A stretch of DNA of 64,000 nucleotides from Lentinus brumalis (lineage: Eukaryota > Basidiomycota > Agaricomycetes > Polyporales > Polyporaceae), in NCBI GenBank assembly GCA_001792895.1, contig MARA01000001.1:186001-250000 (forward strand). The letters run 5' to 3'. The translations under genes and the position numbers were made by a program. Below, piece after piece: positions 33,984 through 44,466 of this stretch. The first letter of the stretch is position 1, and every line of letters starts with the position of its first letter. The notes beneath the pieces were generated by a model. The model did not search any database. It was not told where the DNA came from and saw nothing but the letters and a program-made list of their open reading frames with translations.

Positions 33984-34509
33984 TACAGTTGAAACGCTGA
34001 TAACAAATACTCTCGGGAGACACCAAGATTCAATTCGTTCCTGCGCATAATCATTGCCAGCTACCAGTTTGACGAGTACGCGCTATCTGGGTGGGTGTCG
34101 AACCAGGGTCCACCCAATTCATTATTGCGGATATTCTTACCGGCGTATGCATGAAGGTCAAAGTTGTGGATACGGAGAGAATTCTGACGTGGATTCTGGC
34201 GCTCAGTATCCTCCCAGAATCGCGGCCTTCTTTGACCCCCATATGGGAACACGATTCTGGACGGATACTGAGATTATTCTGAACCTCCTGATTTTGGCGT
34301 TCGTTCGTCGCGATGCCCTCCTGTACATCTGTTCAGACAACCTGATGTACTGCACATATTACATTAGAGTGTCGGTGCAAGGGACCCTCTATTTTCTGCA
34401 GGAGATCCGTCACTGGGTGGCATGTAAGATGACATCAGAACTGTCTAAGTCCCCAATATGCTCGTCGAGGGTACGTCGCGGAGCCCGCACTGTCCTCGCG
34501 TGAGTCTTA

Positions 34510-34820
34510 TCCGGCCGAGCAGACATTTGGGCTCCCCGGTGCGTAGGGGCCCGCAGACGTTCGGAAGCCAAGCTCGGGCAGGGCGAGGCTACTCTGTCCC
34601 GGGCGGTCTACGTGGACTTTTTTGCATTGGAACGCGATAATTGCCTACGAGAGTGGCAAATAAACTCCGGGCTCGAGGACAAGGCTCGGGCGTGTAGTTC
34701 TGCGCGGGCAAGTGGCAGGTGCAGGGGCTGCGTTGCTGCGGCGACGGGATGTGTTCGACATGCGTGCTTTGGCGGGGAGAGTAGCTCATATGTGTGGCGG
34801 GCGTACCGGCTCTGGGAGTT
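34510..34820 (+). repeat. Long inverted repeat, left arm
   Basis: The arm matches the reverse complement of about 35325-35665 over about 300 bp, sharing for example GGGGCCCGCAGACGTTCGG, AGCCAAGCTCGGGCAGGGC, GTGGCAGGTGCAGGG and GCGTGCTTTGGCGGGGAGAG. The arms enclose about 500 bp. No coding capacity is conserved between them. Confidence 0.75.
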
Positions 34821-34945
34821 TGGAAGGGTCAACGTTCGAGTCTGAGGCAGGATTCTGGGACGATTCTGGATGCGAATCTGGCTCCAGAATCTGCGCAGAA
34901 TCCTGCAGAATCCCAGAAGTTCATCCAGAGAGGAGCTTCTGCACT

Positions 34946-34961
34946 CAGAATCGCGATTCTG
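34946..34961. repeat. 16-bp perfect palindrome within ATTCTGG cluster
   Basis: CAGAATCGCGATTCTG reads the same on both strands. It lies in a stretch (34850-34985) where the words ATTCTGG and CCAGAATC recur many times; a second group of the same words lies at 34175-34280. Confidence 0.7.
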
Positions 34962-35023
34962 GGCTGCACAATTCTGGCTCCTGCCTTGTCCCATAGCATT
35001 TCTGGCACGCCGCCACGCCGCTC

Positions 35024-35145
35024 GATAGGAGAGCTCTGGGTACGGGGAGACGCGTCGTTATGCGATTGGGCGGGAACACCCTCGCACTTGGACATCCTTG
35101 AAGAAAGTGCAGATGGGGCGTCACCGCTCACCTCTGCCAGTGCAG
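35024..35145. repeat. Direct repeat E, copy 1
   Basis: It shares TACGGGGAGACGCGTC-type sequence, GATTGGGCGGG, CACTTGGACATC and GAAGAAA with 35847-35975 in the same orientation. Adjacent to copy 2 of repeat D. Confidence 0.55.
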
Positions 35146-35174
35146 TGGATCCAGCGTGCTTGTACGGAAACGGG

Positions 35175-35316
35175 TTGTTGTCTGTTTACTGTTGAGAGGC
35201 AGCTTCAGCTGGCGTGTTGCGGCACGCCTTCAACGATGTGTCGGCGCATCTCACCTAGGGGACAATATGGAGCAAGAGAGCGTCAGCACGTACATCCAGC
35301 AAACACAGCACGACAC
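35175..35316. repeat. Direct repeat D, copy 2
   Basis: Second copy of the J-protein leader segment (see 33867-33983). It is followed directly by the right arm of the inverted repeat. Confidence 0.6.
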
Positions 35317-35324
35317 GTAAAAAT

Positions 35325-35665
35325 CTCAGAGCGGGTACGCCCGCCACGCATATGATCTCCTCTCCCCGCCAAAGCACGCACGTAGAACGCATCTCGCCGC
35401 ACCAGCTAACGCAGTCCCTGCACCTGCCACTTGTACGCGCAGAACCACACGCCCGGGCCTTGTGCTCGAGCCCGGACGCTTTATGCCACGCGCCCCGCTC
35501 TCGCAGGCAACTATCACGTTCGAATGCAAGTAAAAATCCACGTCTGAGACCGCCCGGGACAGAGTTCACCTCGCCCTGCCCGAGCTTGGCTTCCGAACGT
35601 CTGCGGGCCCCCACGCACCCATCGCTGAGCACGGGGAGCCCAATGTCGGCTCAGCCTTTGTTCGC
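35325..35665 (-). repeat. Long inverted repeat, right arm
   Basis: Counterpart of 34510-34820 in opposite orientation. It is slightly longer because of small insertions such as GTGCTCAGCGATGG when read on the minus strand. Confidence 0.75.
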
Positions 35666-35846
35666 ACGCCGTTGTCCTCCGGGCGCACAAACCTAACGTA
35701 GAGCCGCATACTAGAACCACAGTAACGTAGTGTAGAGGGAGAAAAGATGATGATGTAGGTCCGGCCTTAAGGCGCGCCACGGCGACCTCGAGCGATGGCG
35801 CGTCGGGTGACGGACGCTGCGGGGGTTCGGGGGCCACGTCTCTCGC

Positions 35847-35975
35847 TGGGAGAGCACTAGATACGGGGAAGACGCGTCTTCGTGCGGTTGGGCGGGGTCG
35901 ACCCTTTTACTTGGACATCTTCGAAGAAACAGACGGGGTGGTGAGCTCACCTCGTTCGTCGTTGACTTCCAGTGC
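35847..35975. repeat. Direct repeat E, copy 2
   Basis: Second copy of the segment at 35024-35145, diverged but alignable along about 120 bp. Confidence 0.55.
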
Positions 35976-36209
35976 GTGGTCAAGCCTGTGTGCGATCCAC
36001 GACAGAGGATTATTGTCGCATGCCGCAACGGTGATGAAATGCGAGGGAGTGCAACGAGGAAGACGGAGGAGTTTCTTGTGTGACTGTGTGCAGGAAAGTG
36101 GTCAAGTCCTGTCAAGTCGCAATAATTGATTTTGAACTTGCGCAGGTCATTGCGCGCCAAAAGGCCGGAAGTCAGTGCAAAAAGCCAGTTGATGAGAACG
36201 CAAGATCCA

Positions 36210-36301
36210 AGGTGCTACCAGGGTTCGAACCTGGGTTCCGGGAAATTATGCCGAAATTGGGCAATCAAAATCCCGAGTGATAACCACTACACTATAGCAC
36301 C
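36210..36301 (-). tRNA. tRNA-Gln (anticodon TTG) with 20-nt intron
   Basis: The reverse complement begins GGTGCTATAGTGTAGTGG and ends CCTGGTAGCACCT, giving a perfect 7-bp acceptor stem and a U discriminator as in yeast tRNA-Gln. The anticodon loop reads TTTTGA before an intron at the canonical position 37/38 (36245-36264 on the + strand). Removing it restores the stem CGGGA/TCCCG with anticodon TTG. The B box GGTTCGAAC is intact. Mature length is 72 nt. Confidence 0.92.
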
Positions 36302-36747
36302 ATAGTAATAGATACATTGGCGCATACATGGAGCCGCCGCTGACGCTTGGACATATGCGCCGTCCTGCAATGTAGCGCTGATTCTTTAATGCGTGCGCTA
36401 TGCTCTGCTGGGCTGGTGTGCGCGAAGGGTCCGTTGCTGTACCGGGACCCATCTCTGCTGGCGAGTGTTAGAGCGAGTCGGCAGGTGGTGCGGTGCCGGA
36501 CGGGTATTGTGCGGCCGCTGTTATCTAAGTAGGATTCGTGGGCAGGTGAGGGGCGCAGTGAGCGTCTCTCTCGCTGTCCGAAAGTTTCCTCCTCCTCCTC
36601 CTCCTCCTCCTCCTCCTCCTCCTCCTCCTCGCCAAGTCCTCGCTCCTCAGAAGGAACGACTGTCTTCCGCTACTGAACTAGAGGCTGGCTTGCGAGCCTA
36701 CTCACAGGTCCTCACGGAAACCAGGCACTTAAGCTTAAGTACTCAGG
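36302..36747. promoter_or_regulatory. Upstream region of NIF3-like gene with TCC tract
   Basis: No gene. It contains the (TCC)n run at 36587-36630, about 120 bp before the next start codon, a position typical of pyrimidine tracts in fungal promoters or leaders. Confidence 0.4.
36587..36630 (+). repeat. (TCC)n microsatellite
   Basis: An uninterrupted TCC repeat of about 14.7 units. It lies upstream of the NIF3-like gene and may vary in length between strains. Confidence 0.95.
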
Positions 36748-37274
36748 ATGCAGAAATACAAGCTCGTGTTCTTCACCCCGCGCCCATCCACACAATCCAT
36801 CCTCCAGCACCTCTTCGCCCGCTTTCCAAACCACGTCGGTCGCATCGGCGCGTACGCAGGCTGCGCTTTCGTCTCCCCCGGCACCGGTGCGTCCTCCAGC
36901 TTTCACCCGACAACACGCTGTACATGCTTAGACTTACCGACGACACAGGACAGTTCATCCCCCTCGAGGGCGCGACCCCGCGATTGGGGAGGTCGGAAAG
37001 CCCGAGCACGTCGAGGAGGACCGCGTCGAGGTGCTCGTGCTCGGCCGGGCCCGACTGCCAGCTACAACGGATGCGCAGACCCAGAGCGCGGACGCAGACG
37101 GGGTGGAGGTGGGCGCGGTGCTGCAGGAGCTGAAGAAGGTGCGTCGTCTAGGTCTGTGTGTCGTGTTTTCGTTTTTGAGGGCTCTGGTGAATCGTGGTGG
37201 GACGGCCGGGGACGGCACAGGTGCATCCGTACGAGGAGGTCGCGTATGATCTGTATCGACTGGAGGATTTCTAG
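36748..37274 (+). pseudogene. NIF3/YqfO-like small protein, apparent one-base frameshift
   Basis: Exons 36748-36886, 36949-37138 and 37221-37274 (introns 62 and 82 nt). The family markers are clear: MQKYKLVFFTP at the start, GTGQFIPLEGATP, then GEVGKPEHVEEDRVEVLV, and VHPYEEVAYDLYRLEDF at the end. This is the NGG1-interacting factor 3 (NIF3)-like small domain found in bacteria and fungi; its biochemical role is unsettled. Between the second and third blocks the frame changes: near 36977-36979 the sequence CCCCGCGATTGG lacks one base that would keep GATPxIGEVG in frame. No intron can explain it. Either the gene is freshly broken, the base was lost in sequencing or assembly, or a programmed shift occurs. 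Apart from this, all splice signals are intact. Confidence 0.75.
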
Positions 37275-37660
37275 CGATAACGAGAGCGATGGGAATGGGA
37301 ATGAACATGGGAATGGAGGGTGCTCGTTGAAGGTCTGCTTGCCAAGTCTGTTTGCGGGTGCGGCGGCAGCACTCGTGAATCGTGAATCGTGAAATGTGAT
37401 GCCCTCGCCAGCGGTACGTCCCCTTCATCCGCTTCTCGAATATCGACAGCGAGCCGTGGGGTCGTAAAGTGCGTGCCTCACTCTCTCCACCACCTCGAGC
37501 CAAGATTCACGCCCCATCAGTATCCCCTGGCAGCTCTGACGTCCTCGACGGGCGAGCTCGTCCCTCCTTCAACTTGAACTGCAACTTGGTCTTTGGCCAT
37601 GGTCACACGACAGAGGTGAGCCCCCCTTCCCGCCCGTTTCAAATCTCATCCGAATCGACT

Positions 37661-37808
37661 GTGATGAAAACCAACCGTATCGCTGCGTTCTTTCTGACGG
37701 GGGGTCGCGGCTCGTCCTGCGAGCTACGACGCCCTCGGGTGACCACGCCCACGCTCACGCGTTGGGTGTTATCTTCTCTTTGAGTCGTTCTGTCGTCTGT
37801 GGTGTTTC
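37661..37808. repeat. Tandemly dispersed duplicate block, copy 1
   Basis: It shares CGTATCGCTGCGTTCTTTCT, GGTCGCGGCTCG and ATCTTCTCT with 38239-38388, about 578 bp downstream. Confidence 0.7.
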
Positions 37809-38238
37809 TGTTGCATTTGCGGAGCGTGTCGTCGGATGCGGATGGATGGCTGACTCGACCTTGTTGCCCCTCTAGCCTCTAGGACTTTGAGCACTGAGCA
37901 GGCGACGCGGGCCAGATAGCGCCTGGTATTCACTGTCATGCTGAGGAGTGGACACGAGCATCGAGCACCGCCGAAGAGCAGGACACCGCGAGCATCCCGA
38001 AAAGCCCCAGCCGTCTCCGAGTCGCAGTCTGACGGCACCCTCCGTCCTGCATGCAGACGGCCAAACGTCCAAGTTCTCCCCTACGCACGCATCAAGTATC
38101 AAGTATCAAGCATCTGTATCCTTGAAGCTTGAACGATGCATCAGGGCATGACATCGCAAAAGGTGAGCTCTTCCCCTTTGTATACTGTGATATACTGTGT
38201 GCGCGAGCTACGAGCTATGCGCATCGCGTGTCCACGTC

Positions 38239-38388
38239 CGATGACGAAAACCCAATCGTATCGCTGCGTTCTTTCTGACGAGAGGTCGCGGCTCGCGCTG
38301 CGTCGCCCTCGCGTGACCGCGCCCCGGCCGAGGTCGGGGTGTCTAACAATCTTCTCTCTGAGTCCGTGCCGTGCTCTGCTTGTGTTTT
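38239..38388. repeat. Tandemly dispersed duplicate block, copy 2
   Basis: Second copy of the block at 37661-37808 in the same orientation. It has diverged at scattered positions and small gaps. Confidence 0.7.
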
Positions 38389-39597
38389 GTCTCTCGTGTT
38401 TCTCGTGTCACTGTGGTCTCGTCCTGTTGAGTGTGGCACTGGACATATGCTGACATTGTTGTACTTTGTGGCCAATCTAGGGACTCGGCGCGTGCGGTAT
38501 GCGGTGGGCGGTGGGCGGTGGGCCTCGGGACCGCCCCTCCAGGCTCCGAGTGCCGTGGACGCGGCGGGCACAGCATCCCGACGTTCCGTTCACCTGTCAG
38601 AGGATGGAGCGGTTGCTGTATGTACTCATGCTGCTTGCAACGCTGGGCGTTCCGACGTCTACCGTACTGTCAATGTCAGCGTCACGTCGAGGCGCGGATG
38701 TCCGGGTCCATCATCCGGGGCAGCGCCTTGCGCGAGGCCCGAAATTCGAAACGTTTTCAACACTGTCTCCTCCGCTCTCGTCGCACGCAATGGTGGTGGT
38801 GGCGGGGTCAAAAGGCAGCCTATCTACGGAGACATGCGTGTAGCAGCTAGCTACGAACGCGAGTGGAGCCTATACATCCGTGGATACCTACCTTGACAGC
38901 AGACCGCACGTAACGCAAGCTCAGGCTGTCCCCCGCGATCTGTCGTGATCATCATCAAACTGCTGCCTGCGGATGGAATTGTGGCATGCATTCATGCACG
39001 CAGACCCCTCGGAGTCGCCGCTCGCGCTGCCATTCCGCGAGTCACCGAGCATATCGATACACAACGCCTCGTTGTGCGCATTGACAGCTTTTAGCCCCGT
39101 TAGCCTCTGCACTGAGTCTTCCGTTGTGAGACTAGCCGTGTGTGGCAGCGGCTGGGAGCGTCCGCGGGCAGTCTTGTGTCTTGTGTCCTGCGGCGTGGCC
39201 AGTGCGTGGCTGCGTGCCAGGGCAGATGCTCCGAGTCGACAATCACGGGCCTAGCTTTTTGTGCGCAAAGTACGGGCGCCTGGGGTGGTATGCATTGAAC
39301 TCTGTTCCTTGGATTGGTCCCTGTCAGCGGGCGATGGCGATGGTCTGCGATGGTATATATTCTCAGTCTGCACCCGCTACCTAGCCTCCTCTCCCTCCCT
39401 CTCTCTCTGCCGCCCCCGTCTCCGCGCCCGCCGTCCTGCGCGTCCTCCCGCTCGCTCCGATCTCGGCGGAATCCAGAGATTCAGAAGAGCGCGTCCCCGC
39501 ACCGCACCTCCTACATAAAGCCCGCACACAGCGGCGAGCCCATCGCTCGAGCCCCTCCTCCAGCCTCCCACCCTCGCACCCCCGCAAGCCGACGACG

Positions 39598-39889
39598 ATG
39601 CGCGCGTTCGACAACCTGTACGAAGAGCCCACGTTCGAGGCGCCCACGCGCAAGGAGCAGCACGTCGTGTACGCCGCGCTGGGCACCGTCGCGGTCGCCG
39701 TCGCGTCCACCGTGGCCGCGCTGCAGATGAACGGCGCGCCGTCCTGGCTGTCTGCTGCGTACGTCCGTGCTGTGTGCGCCCGTGTGTCTGAGTCGTATGC
39801 TGACTGAGTTTGCGTGACGCGCCCCATGCTCCGCGCTTCTTGCCCCCGCGTATCCCCGTTCGGACTTCAGGCTTGCAAGCAGCCACTGA
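39598..39889 (+). CDS. Small single-pass membrane protein, unknown
   Basis: Exon 39598-39758 and probable exon 39871-39889 give 59 residues: MRAFDNLYEEPTFEAPTRKE at the N-terminus, then a hydrophobic helix (HVVYAALGTVAVAVASTVAA, about 22-41) and a short tail ending ALASSH. The 112-nt intron has GTACGT and TTCAG. Codon use is strongly G/C-ending, unlike the surrounding non-coding DNA. A TATA-like word and a C/T-rich leader precede it. No family is recognised. If unspliced, the frame ends at 39807 with 69 residues. Confidence 0.5.
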
Positions 39890-41601
39890 TCGGGACGGTC
39901 TGTCGCTCGCTCGGGGTCATGGCGGCGTGACCGTATGCAATGTGCATGACCATGCCCGTCGAGCTCTCGCGCTGCACAGGTCCGTCGTCGCGGATCCTGT
40001 GATTTGCGCCTCCGTCTCACGCGCACGTCCTTCTCCTCGCAGCCGACCCGCTTCCCCTGCTTCTCGTACCTCGTCGTCTCGCTTACCCCGCGTCCTGCAT
40101 CCACTGCCAGTGCCATACTCGCGCGCTCCGTCTCCGTATCCTTTGACTGCAGCACTCTCCTTCGGGTTCCCCTCCGTCTTTCCCTCTTTCCCTGGTTCTC
40201 CCCATCATATCTATTCCCCAGTCTCGACCAGCCTGCACGTCTACGCCTCCCGGCACATCTGTATCATCATCACCACGACTACTTATCACTTATCACGCGC
40301 ACGACCCACCCCGCTCTGTACTCATCATCTATCATCTATCGCGTATCGCTCGTTGTAGGATAGCCTGCCGTCCGAGGTCTCTGTATGCATACAATTCACC
40401 CTCAGTGTTCTTCTATTCGTTCCTTTTGACAGGGAAGTGATTCGCACTCGGACTGGTGTAGTGACACGCCGTCGACCGCGGCCGCATCGCACATCTGGAA
40501 CGGGAGTCCGTTAGTGAGTACATAACTGCTTATACCATGATGGCCAGCTTCGACATCTTGCTTGTCGACTGGCATTGGTTTGAACCTTGCACGGAATGCG
40601 TCTGCAAGGAGCGCAAGTATTCATACGTTCAAGCGGCGGTCGTGGTGCTCAAGCTTTGGCGCGTCGGGATGCCGATGATCGTCACGACTCACGGATCTCT
40701 CCATTCTGCTGCAGCTCGCCTCCATGCTCTTCCTTTCCGGTCTCGCCGTCCTGGCTCCTGCTCTGGACGCTCCATACCACCGTCGCCTCGGTCACGTCTT
40801 CCTTGGTCACGTCTTCCTTTGTCGCCCTCCTCGTCGCCTTCTCCTTGACCGCCACCATCCTACCTGCACTTATAGGCGGTGCACACAGGGAGCAGCATGG
40901 CTCGACCTCGCCCGGTTCCAGGTCGACCGACTGGGCTCATTCACTTATGACCAGTATGGCAATATGCCGACTTGGCGTAGTAGGGACCAGAACGAGATAT
41001 ACCGGCGGCGCGACGATCTCAACCGACGGATCATCACGACGGCATACTCTACTACCACGGCCGGTAAGAAATACCTACCTCTATGCCCGTGATCACTTGC
41101 CCCCGCGACCAAGTCGCGCTGTGTTTCTAGATTCCAAGACATACACTACGACTTCATGGAGGTCCGTGCTTTGCCCGTCATGTCCGAGTCTGCTGGAATG
41201 GCGTGGCTAGGCAGGTTAACCTCAGGCAGGCACGGCCTCAGGCTCAAACCATCTTGATTGTATGGCATGACGATGTCAGCTCCGCCTTTTTCCAACTAGG
41301 GATATGGCACGCACGGGATGCTCCAGCTAACGGGATTTCGGACCAGCGGGCGTTACGGTCCAGTGCATAGTACTTACTCCCGACGTCCCTCGTCGCATCT
41401 CGGAGTTGCGACAGACGTTCTCCTGAGGCCTGAATCCCAATTCCCATACTGATTGTGAAAGAAGCTGAGCACGCGATCAGGAAGCCTGCAGGATGCGCAC
41501 GTACGGGTATACAGTTCTAGAGTCGACAGGTGTCTATGTATGTAACAAGGCGGCCAAGTTCCAAGCTCAAGTCCCAACCCTCCTCCTCTTCAGCCATCAC
41601 C
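39890..41601. other. Long intergenic stretch, nothing supported
   Basis: It contains C/T-rich low-complexity sequence (about 40020-40340) and several short frames, none with a recognisable product. The last part is the promoter of the F-box-like gene at 41602. Confidence 0.45.
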
Positions 41602-43343
41602 ATGGCCGCTGCTTACGCCCTCTCAATTCCAGAAATTGTGCTCGAGGTCGCTGGGCATGTACACGCCGAACCTGTATCCGAACATAGGCCCGCCCTCGCT
41701 CGCCTTGCGCGAGTGAACCGACTTTTCCATGACCATGTCGTGCGTTTGCTCTGGGCCGACTTGCCAAACATGGACCCGCTGTTCAAGCTCCTGTCGAACT
41801 GCGTCTCACTTCCCACTCCGGTCAATGCGGCGGGAGGTAATGCGCACGCGGCGCCGCAGCCCCTGCATCCAATGGTGAGCCTTAGCTGCTCGTAGCATTC
41901 CGGTCGCTAACTACCTATGATCCCCAGCGGTTGGTAGGACCGACGCCAAACGAGGACATCGTGCGTATCCGCGAATACGCTGGCCTGGTCCGCAGGCTGG
42001 ACTCCTGCAGGCCCACAGGAACCCCGTTTGACGAGTCCCCAAATTCCACATCCAGAGGGATCAGGCTGGAGCCGCACTCCCTGGCCTCCCTTCTGTTGCA
42101 AACAGGCCTCCCGCTTTTCCCGTCCCTCACGAAGCTCACGCTTCCCGTTACGCCGCCATACAACTCCGATCCGACGTTCCTCATCTGCCCGTCCCTCCGC
42201 GACCTCACGATCTCCTTCGCCGACTGGCACGTAGGCGATCTGACAGAGAACATCGGCGCGCTCTTCGGGGGCGTCTTCGCACAGAACAACCGTCTCACCC
42301 ATCTCAGGGTGCAGTCTGAGTCCAACATGCACCACGACCCTGCGGACGAGCATTTCACGCCCTGGCTAAGTGGCGAGCACGACTGGGTGCTGGATGGGCA
42401 CGAGCCGGAAGCAGACGGGGCATCCGCCCAGGCCTTCTGCGATGCGCTGGCCGCTGTCGCCATGCTGAACGACTTGGAAGTGTTCAGCATGGCCACGATG
42501 AGCACCGCCGGCCGGGACCTCGTGACGGCCCTGTCGGCCCTCCCGCGACTTAGAGACTGCTCGTTCGGCGTCAACATCGCCGAAGACGTACTGCAAGACG
42601 TACTGCGGACAACTCCCCCAGGTTTCCCCAGCCTTCGCGCGCTCACGGTATCGAACGTCGTCCGCGGACGAGAGCTTGACCTCTTCGACTCTCCGCATCT
42701 CCGCGAGCTCACCATCTACCATCCCGACCGGCTCACAGACGACTGGTACCGCACTATCCTGGAGACCGTAGGTCGACGCTTCCCCGGGCTCCGCCGTCTG
42801 ACCTGGATACTGGGACGCAGGAACATCGTCGCTGCGGCACCGGACTTTCTCGCCGTCACGATCCAGCCGCTCTTCGTCCTTGACGGCCTCCACGAGCTCT
42901 CTATCGACGTGCAGAATCTCCCCGTCTCCGACGCCGACGTCGTGTTCCTCGCGGGCGGCCTCCCGCGCCTGTCGCGTCTCGATCTCAGGTTCCACATGGA
43001 GAAGACAGGCCCCAGCGCACGTGGGCTTCTTGCGCTCGCGCGGGGCTGCCCGTCTCTCCGTGCGCTGTACGTCGGCGGCGTCCTCTTCACCGAGGCGGAC
43101 GAGGCGGCGGCCGGGGCGGGGATGTTTCCTTTCGTCGGGAACCGTCTGCAATACTTCCATATCGGCGACCTGCGCTGTGAGGGAGAGGCTCGCGCTGCGA
43201 TGATAGTCGATCTGCTCTTCCCGTTCTTAGACGTCCGGGAGTGTCGGCGACGGGCTGCGAAGGATCGCTGGCGCAAGGGCCAGTGGTCCGGGGTGCTGGA
43301 CCGTCTCGAGGCATACCATGCAGACCGGGAAGAGATTTCTTGA
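41602..43343 (+). CDS. F-box-like/LRR protein, subfamily B
   Basis: Two exons, 41602-41874 and 41928-43343, encode 562 residues with a 53-nt phase-0 intron. Exon 1 has AYALSIPEIVLEVAGHVH, ARLARVNRLFHDHVVRLLW and LPNMDPLFKLLSNCVSL. The arm starts LVGPTPNEDIVRIREYAG and shares the path LFPSLTKLTLPVTPPY, NRLTHLRVQSESNMHHDP, PRLRDCSFGVNIAED and FTEADEAA with the genes at 26851 and 48135. It ends MIVDLLFPFLDVRECRRRAA. Presumed SCF substrate receptor. Confidence 0.83.
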
Positions 43344-44466
43344 ATGATTTGTTAATTCAACTTTCATTTCGGTCCTCGCTTCTTCCTCACCACCTCTGCG
43401 CGAATTCGGGTCTTGAAAAATTACAAGATTAACCTGGCGATCTTTCTCTCACAGGCATGACGGGAACAATGCTTACACCACTCAACCTTGAGGAATCAGG
43501 AATATATATACACGATACCTCGTCCTCGCAATGATGAGGATTGGATTCTTATCCCCGGGACAATGGACGTTGCGATACACATCACCATCCATAAGGGATG
43601 TCACCACCATGCCATGTCCTCGTCAGATTCGAAGTGCCGCCACAGGGCCTCCAAATCACATTCATGGTCCTCTGACAGCTTGAAGTTGCGGACGAGCTCC
43701 ATGTACGCGCAATCCCTGCCAAAGTCTCGTCATGAGGGAATTCACGACCCAGTTCGAACAGGTATCTGTATCACTATCGTTAGTGGGCACCAAGTTGATC
43801 TCTCACAGTTACAGTACCGTGCCAACTCTGGGGTTACGTGGTGACGGGAGAGTACAAGGCGGTTACTGAACTTTGCCTCCCTACGCTCCTTGCCGACACA
43901 AATGTCGGCTTGCCTAACCTGCCGAAGTTGCGGGTCGATGTGCGTATCGGAGAACTTACAGGTCAGACGAGGACTCACGTGGACAATGTGCAGACGAGTC
44001 TGCATAGTGTACCTCACGACCTCAGAACCTCCTGAAAGTCGGTTCAACGCACTGCACCAGAAACCAAACCTGCACGAACGCACCAGCGGGGTTGGGGTAA
44101 CCAAAGCAGAGACAATAAATTAGAGCTATGTACCTCCAGCGGTCGACAATGAGACGTAACAGAACAGATGGAGCATGACATGACATGGCAGGAACAGGAA
44201 CTCAAAACGACAGCAGGAGGGAGGTATAGCAGCAAAGAGGGACAGCTACACACTAACTGATGAGTGACACAACACAACATACATGCGACTACGGCGTGTA
44301 TCGAAACAAGGAGCATTGCAGTGTAGAGGGGCGGGAAGGAGCGTACGGGTGCGAGCAGGCGAGCAAGCACATGCGTGGAAAGAGGAAGGGGAATCAAGTG
44401 TGCAGGAGAACTTCCCGAGGTACGAAGAACAAACCCAATGTCCGCTGGACGGGAGATCAAGCGCAA
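43344..44466. other. Intergenic stretch with one coding-looking exon
   Basis: Nothing intact. The exception is 43601-43715 on the minus strand (separate entry). The rest is the 3' flank of the F-BAR gene. Confidence 0.4.
43601..43715 (-). pseudogene. Orphan last-exon-like fragment
   Basis: After a good acceptor (TTTGGCAG) the frame gives DCAYMELVRNFKLSEDHEC, then DLEALWRHFESDEDMAWW and a stop. The acidic, tryptophan-rich composition looks like real protein rather than random frame. No matching upstream exon was found, so it may be the tail of a lost gene or a very small unrecognised one. Confidence 0.3.

Larger units (their letters stand above)
33860..36209. other. Repeat-rich spacer without supported gene
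   Basis: This 2.3-kb stretch is a mosaic of duplicated segments: an inverted pair (about 34510-34820 and 35325-35665), two direct pairs (33867-33983 with 35175-35316, and 35024-35145 with 35847-35975) and a cluster of ATTCTGG/CCAGAAT words (34170-34985). No transposase, reverse transcriptase or other coding signature was seen. It probably represents decayed non-autonomous elements or repeated promoter duplications. Confidence 0.6.
37275..39597. other. Long intergenic stretch with a duplicated block
   Basis: No supported gene. A block of about 150 bp occurs twice in the same orientation (37661-37808 and 38239-38388). The last 240 bp hold a TATATATT word (about 39354) and a long C/T-rich tract ahead of the small gene at 39598, probably its promoter and leader. 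Confidence 0.5.

Noticed and set aside
33860..36200. Possible autonomous transposon in the repeat mosaic
   Set aside because: No transposase, integrase or reverse-transcriptase motifs on either strand and no clear target-site duplication by eye.
36393..37133. Long frame of 246 codons over the NIF3-like gene
   Set aside because: It runs through the TCC microsatellite (poly-Pro), the promoter and an intron; only short parts are family-like.
39990..40360. Frames over C/T-rich sequence as a possible secreted protein
   Set aside because: Low-complexity Ser/Pro/Arg translation with no conserved motif; more consistent with promoter or leader sequence.
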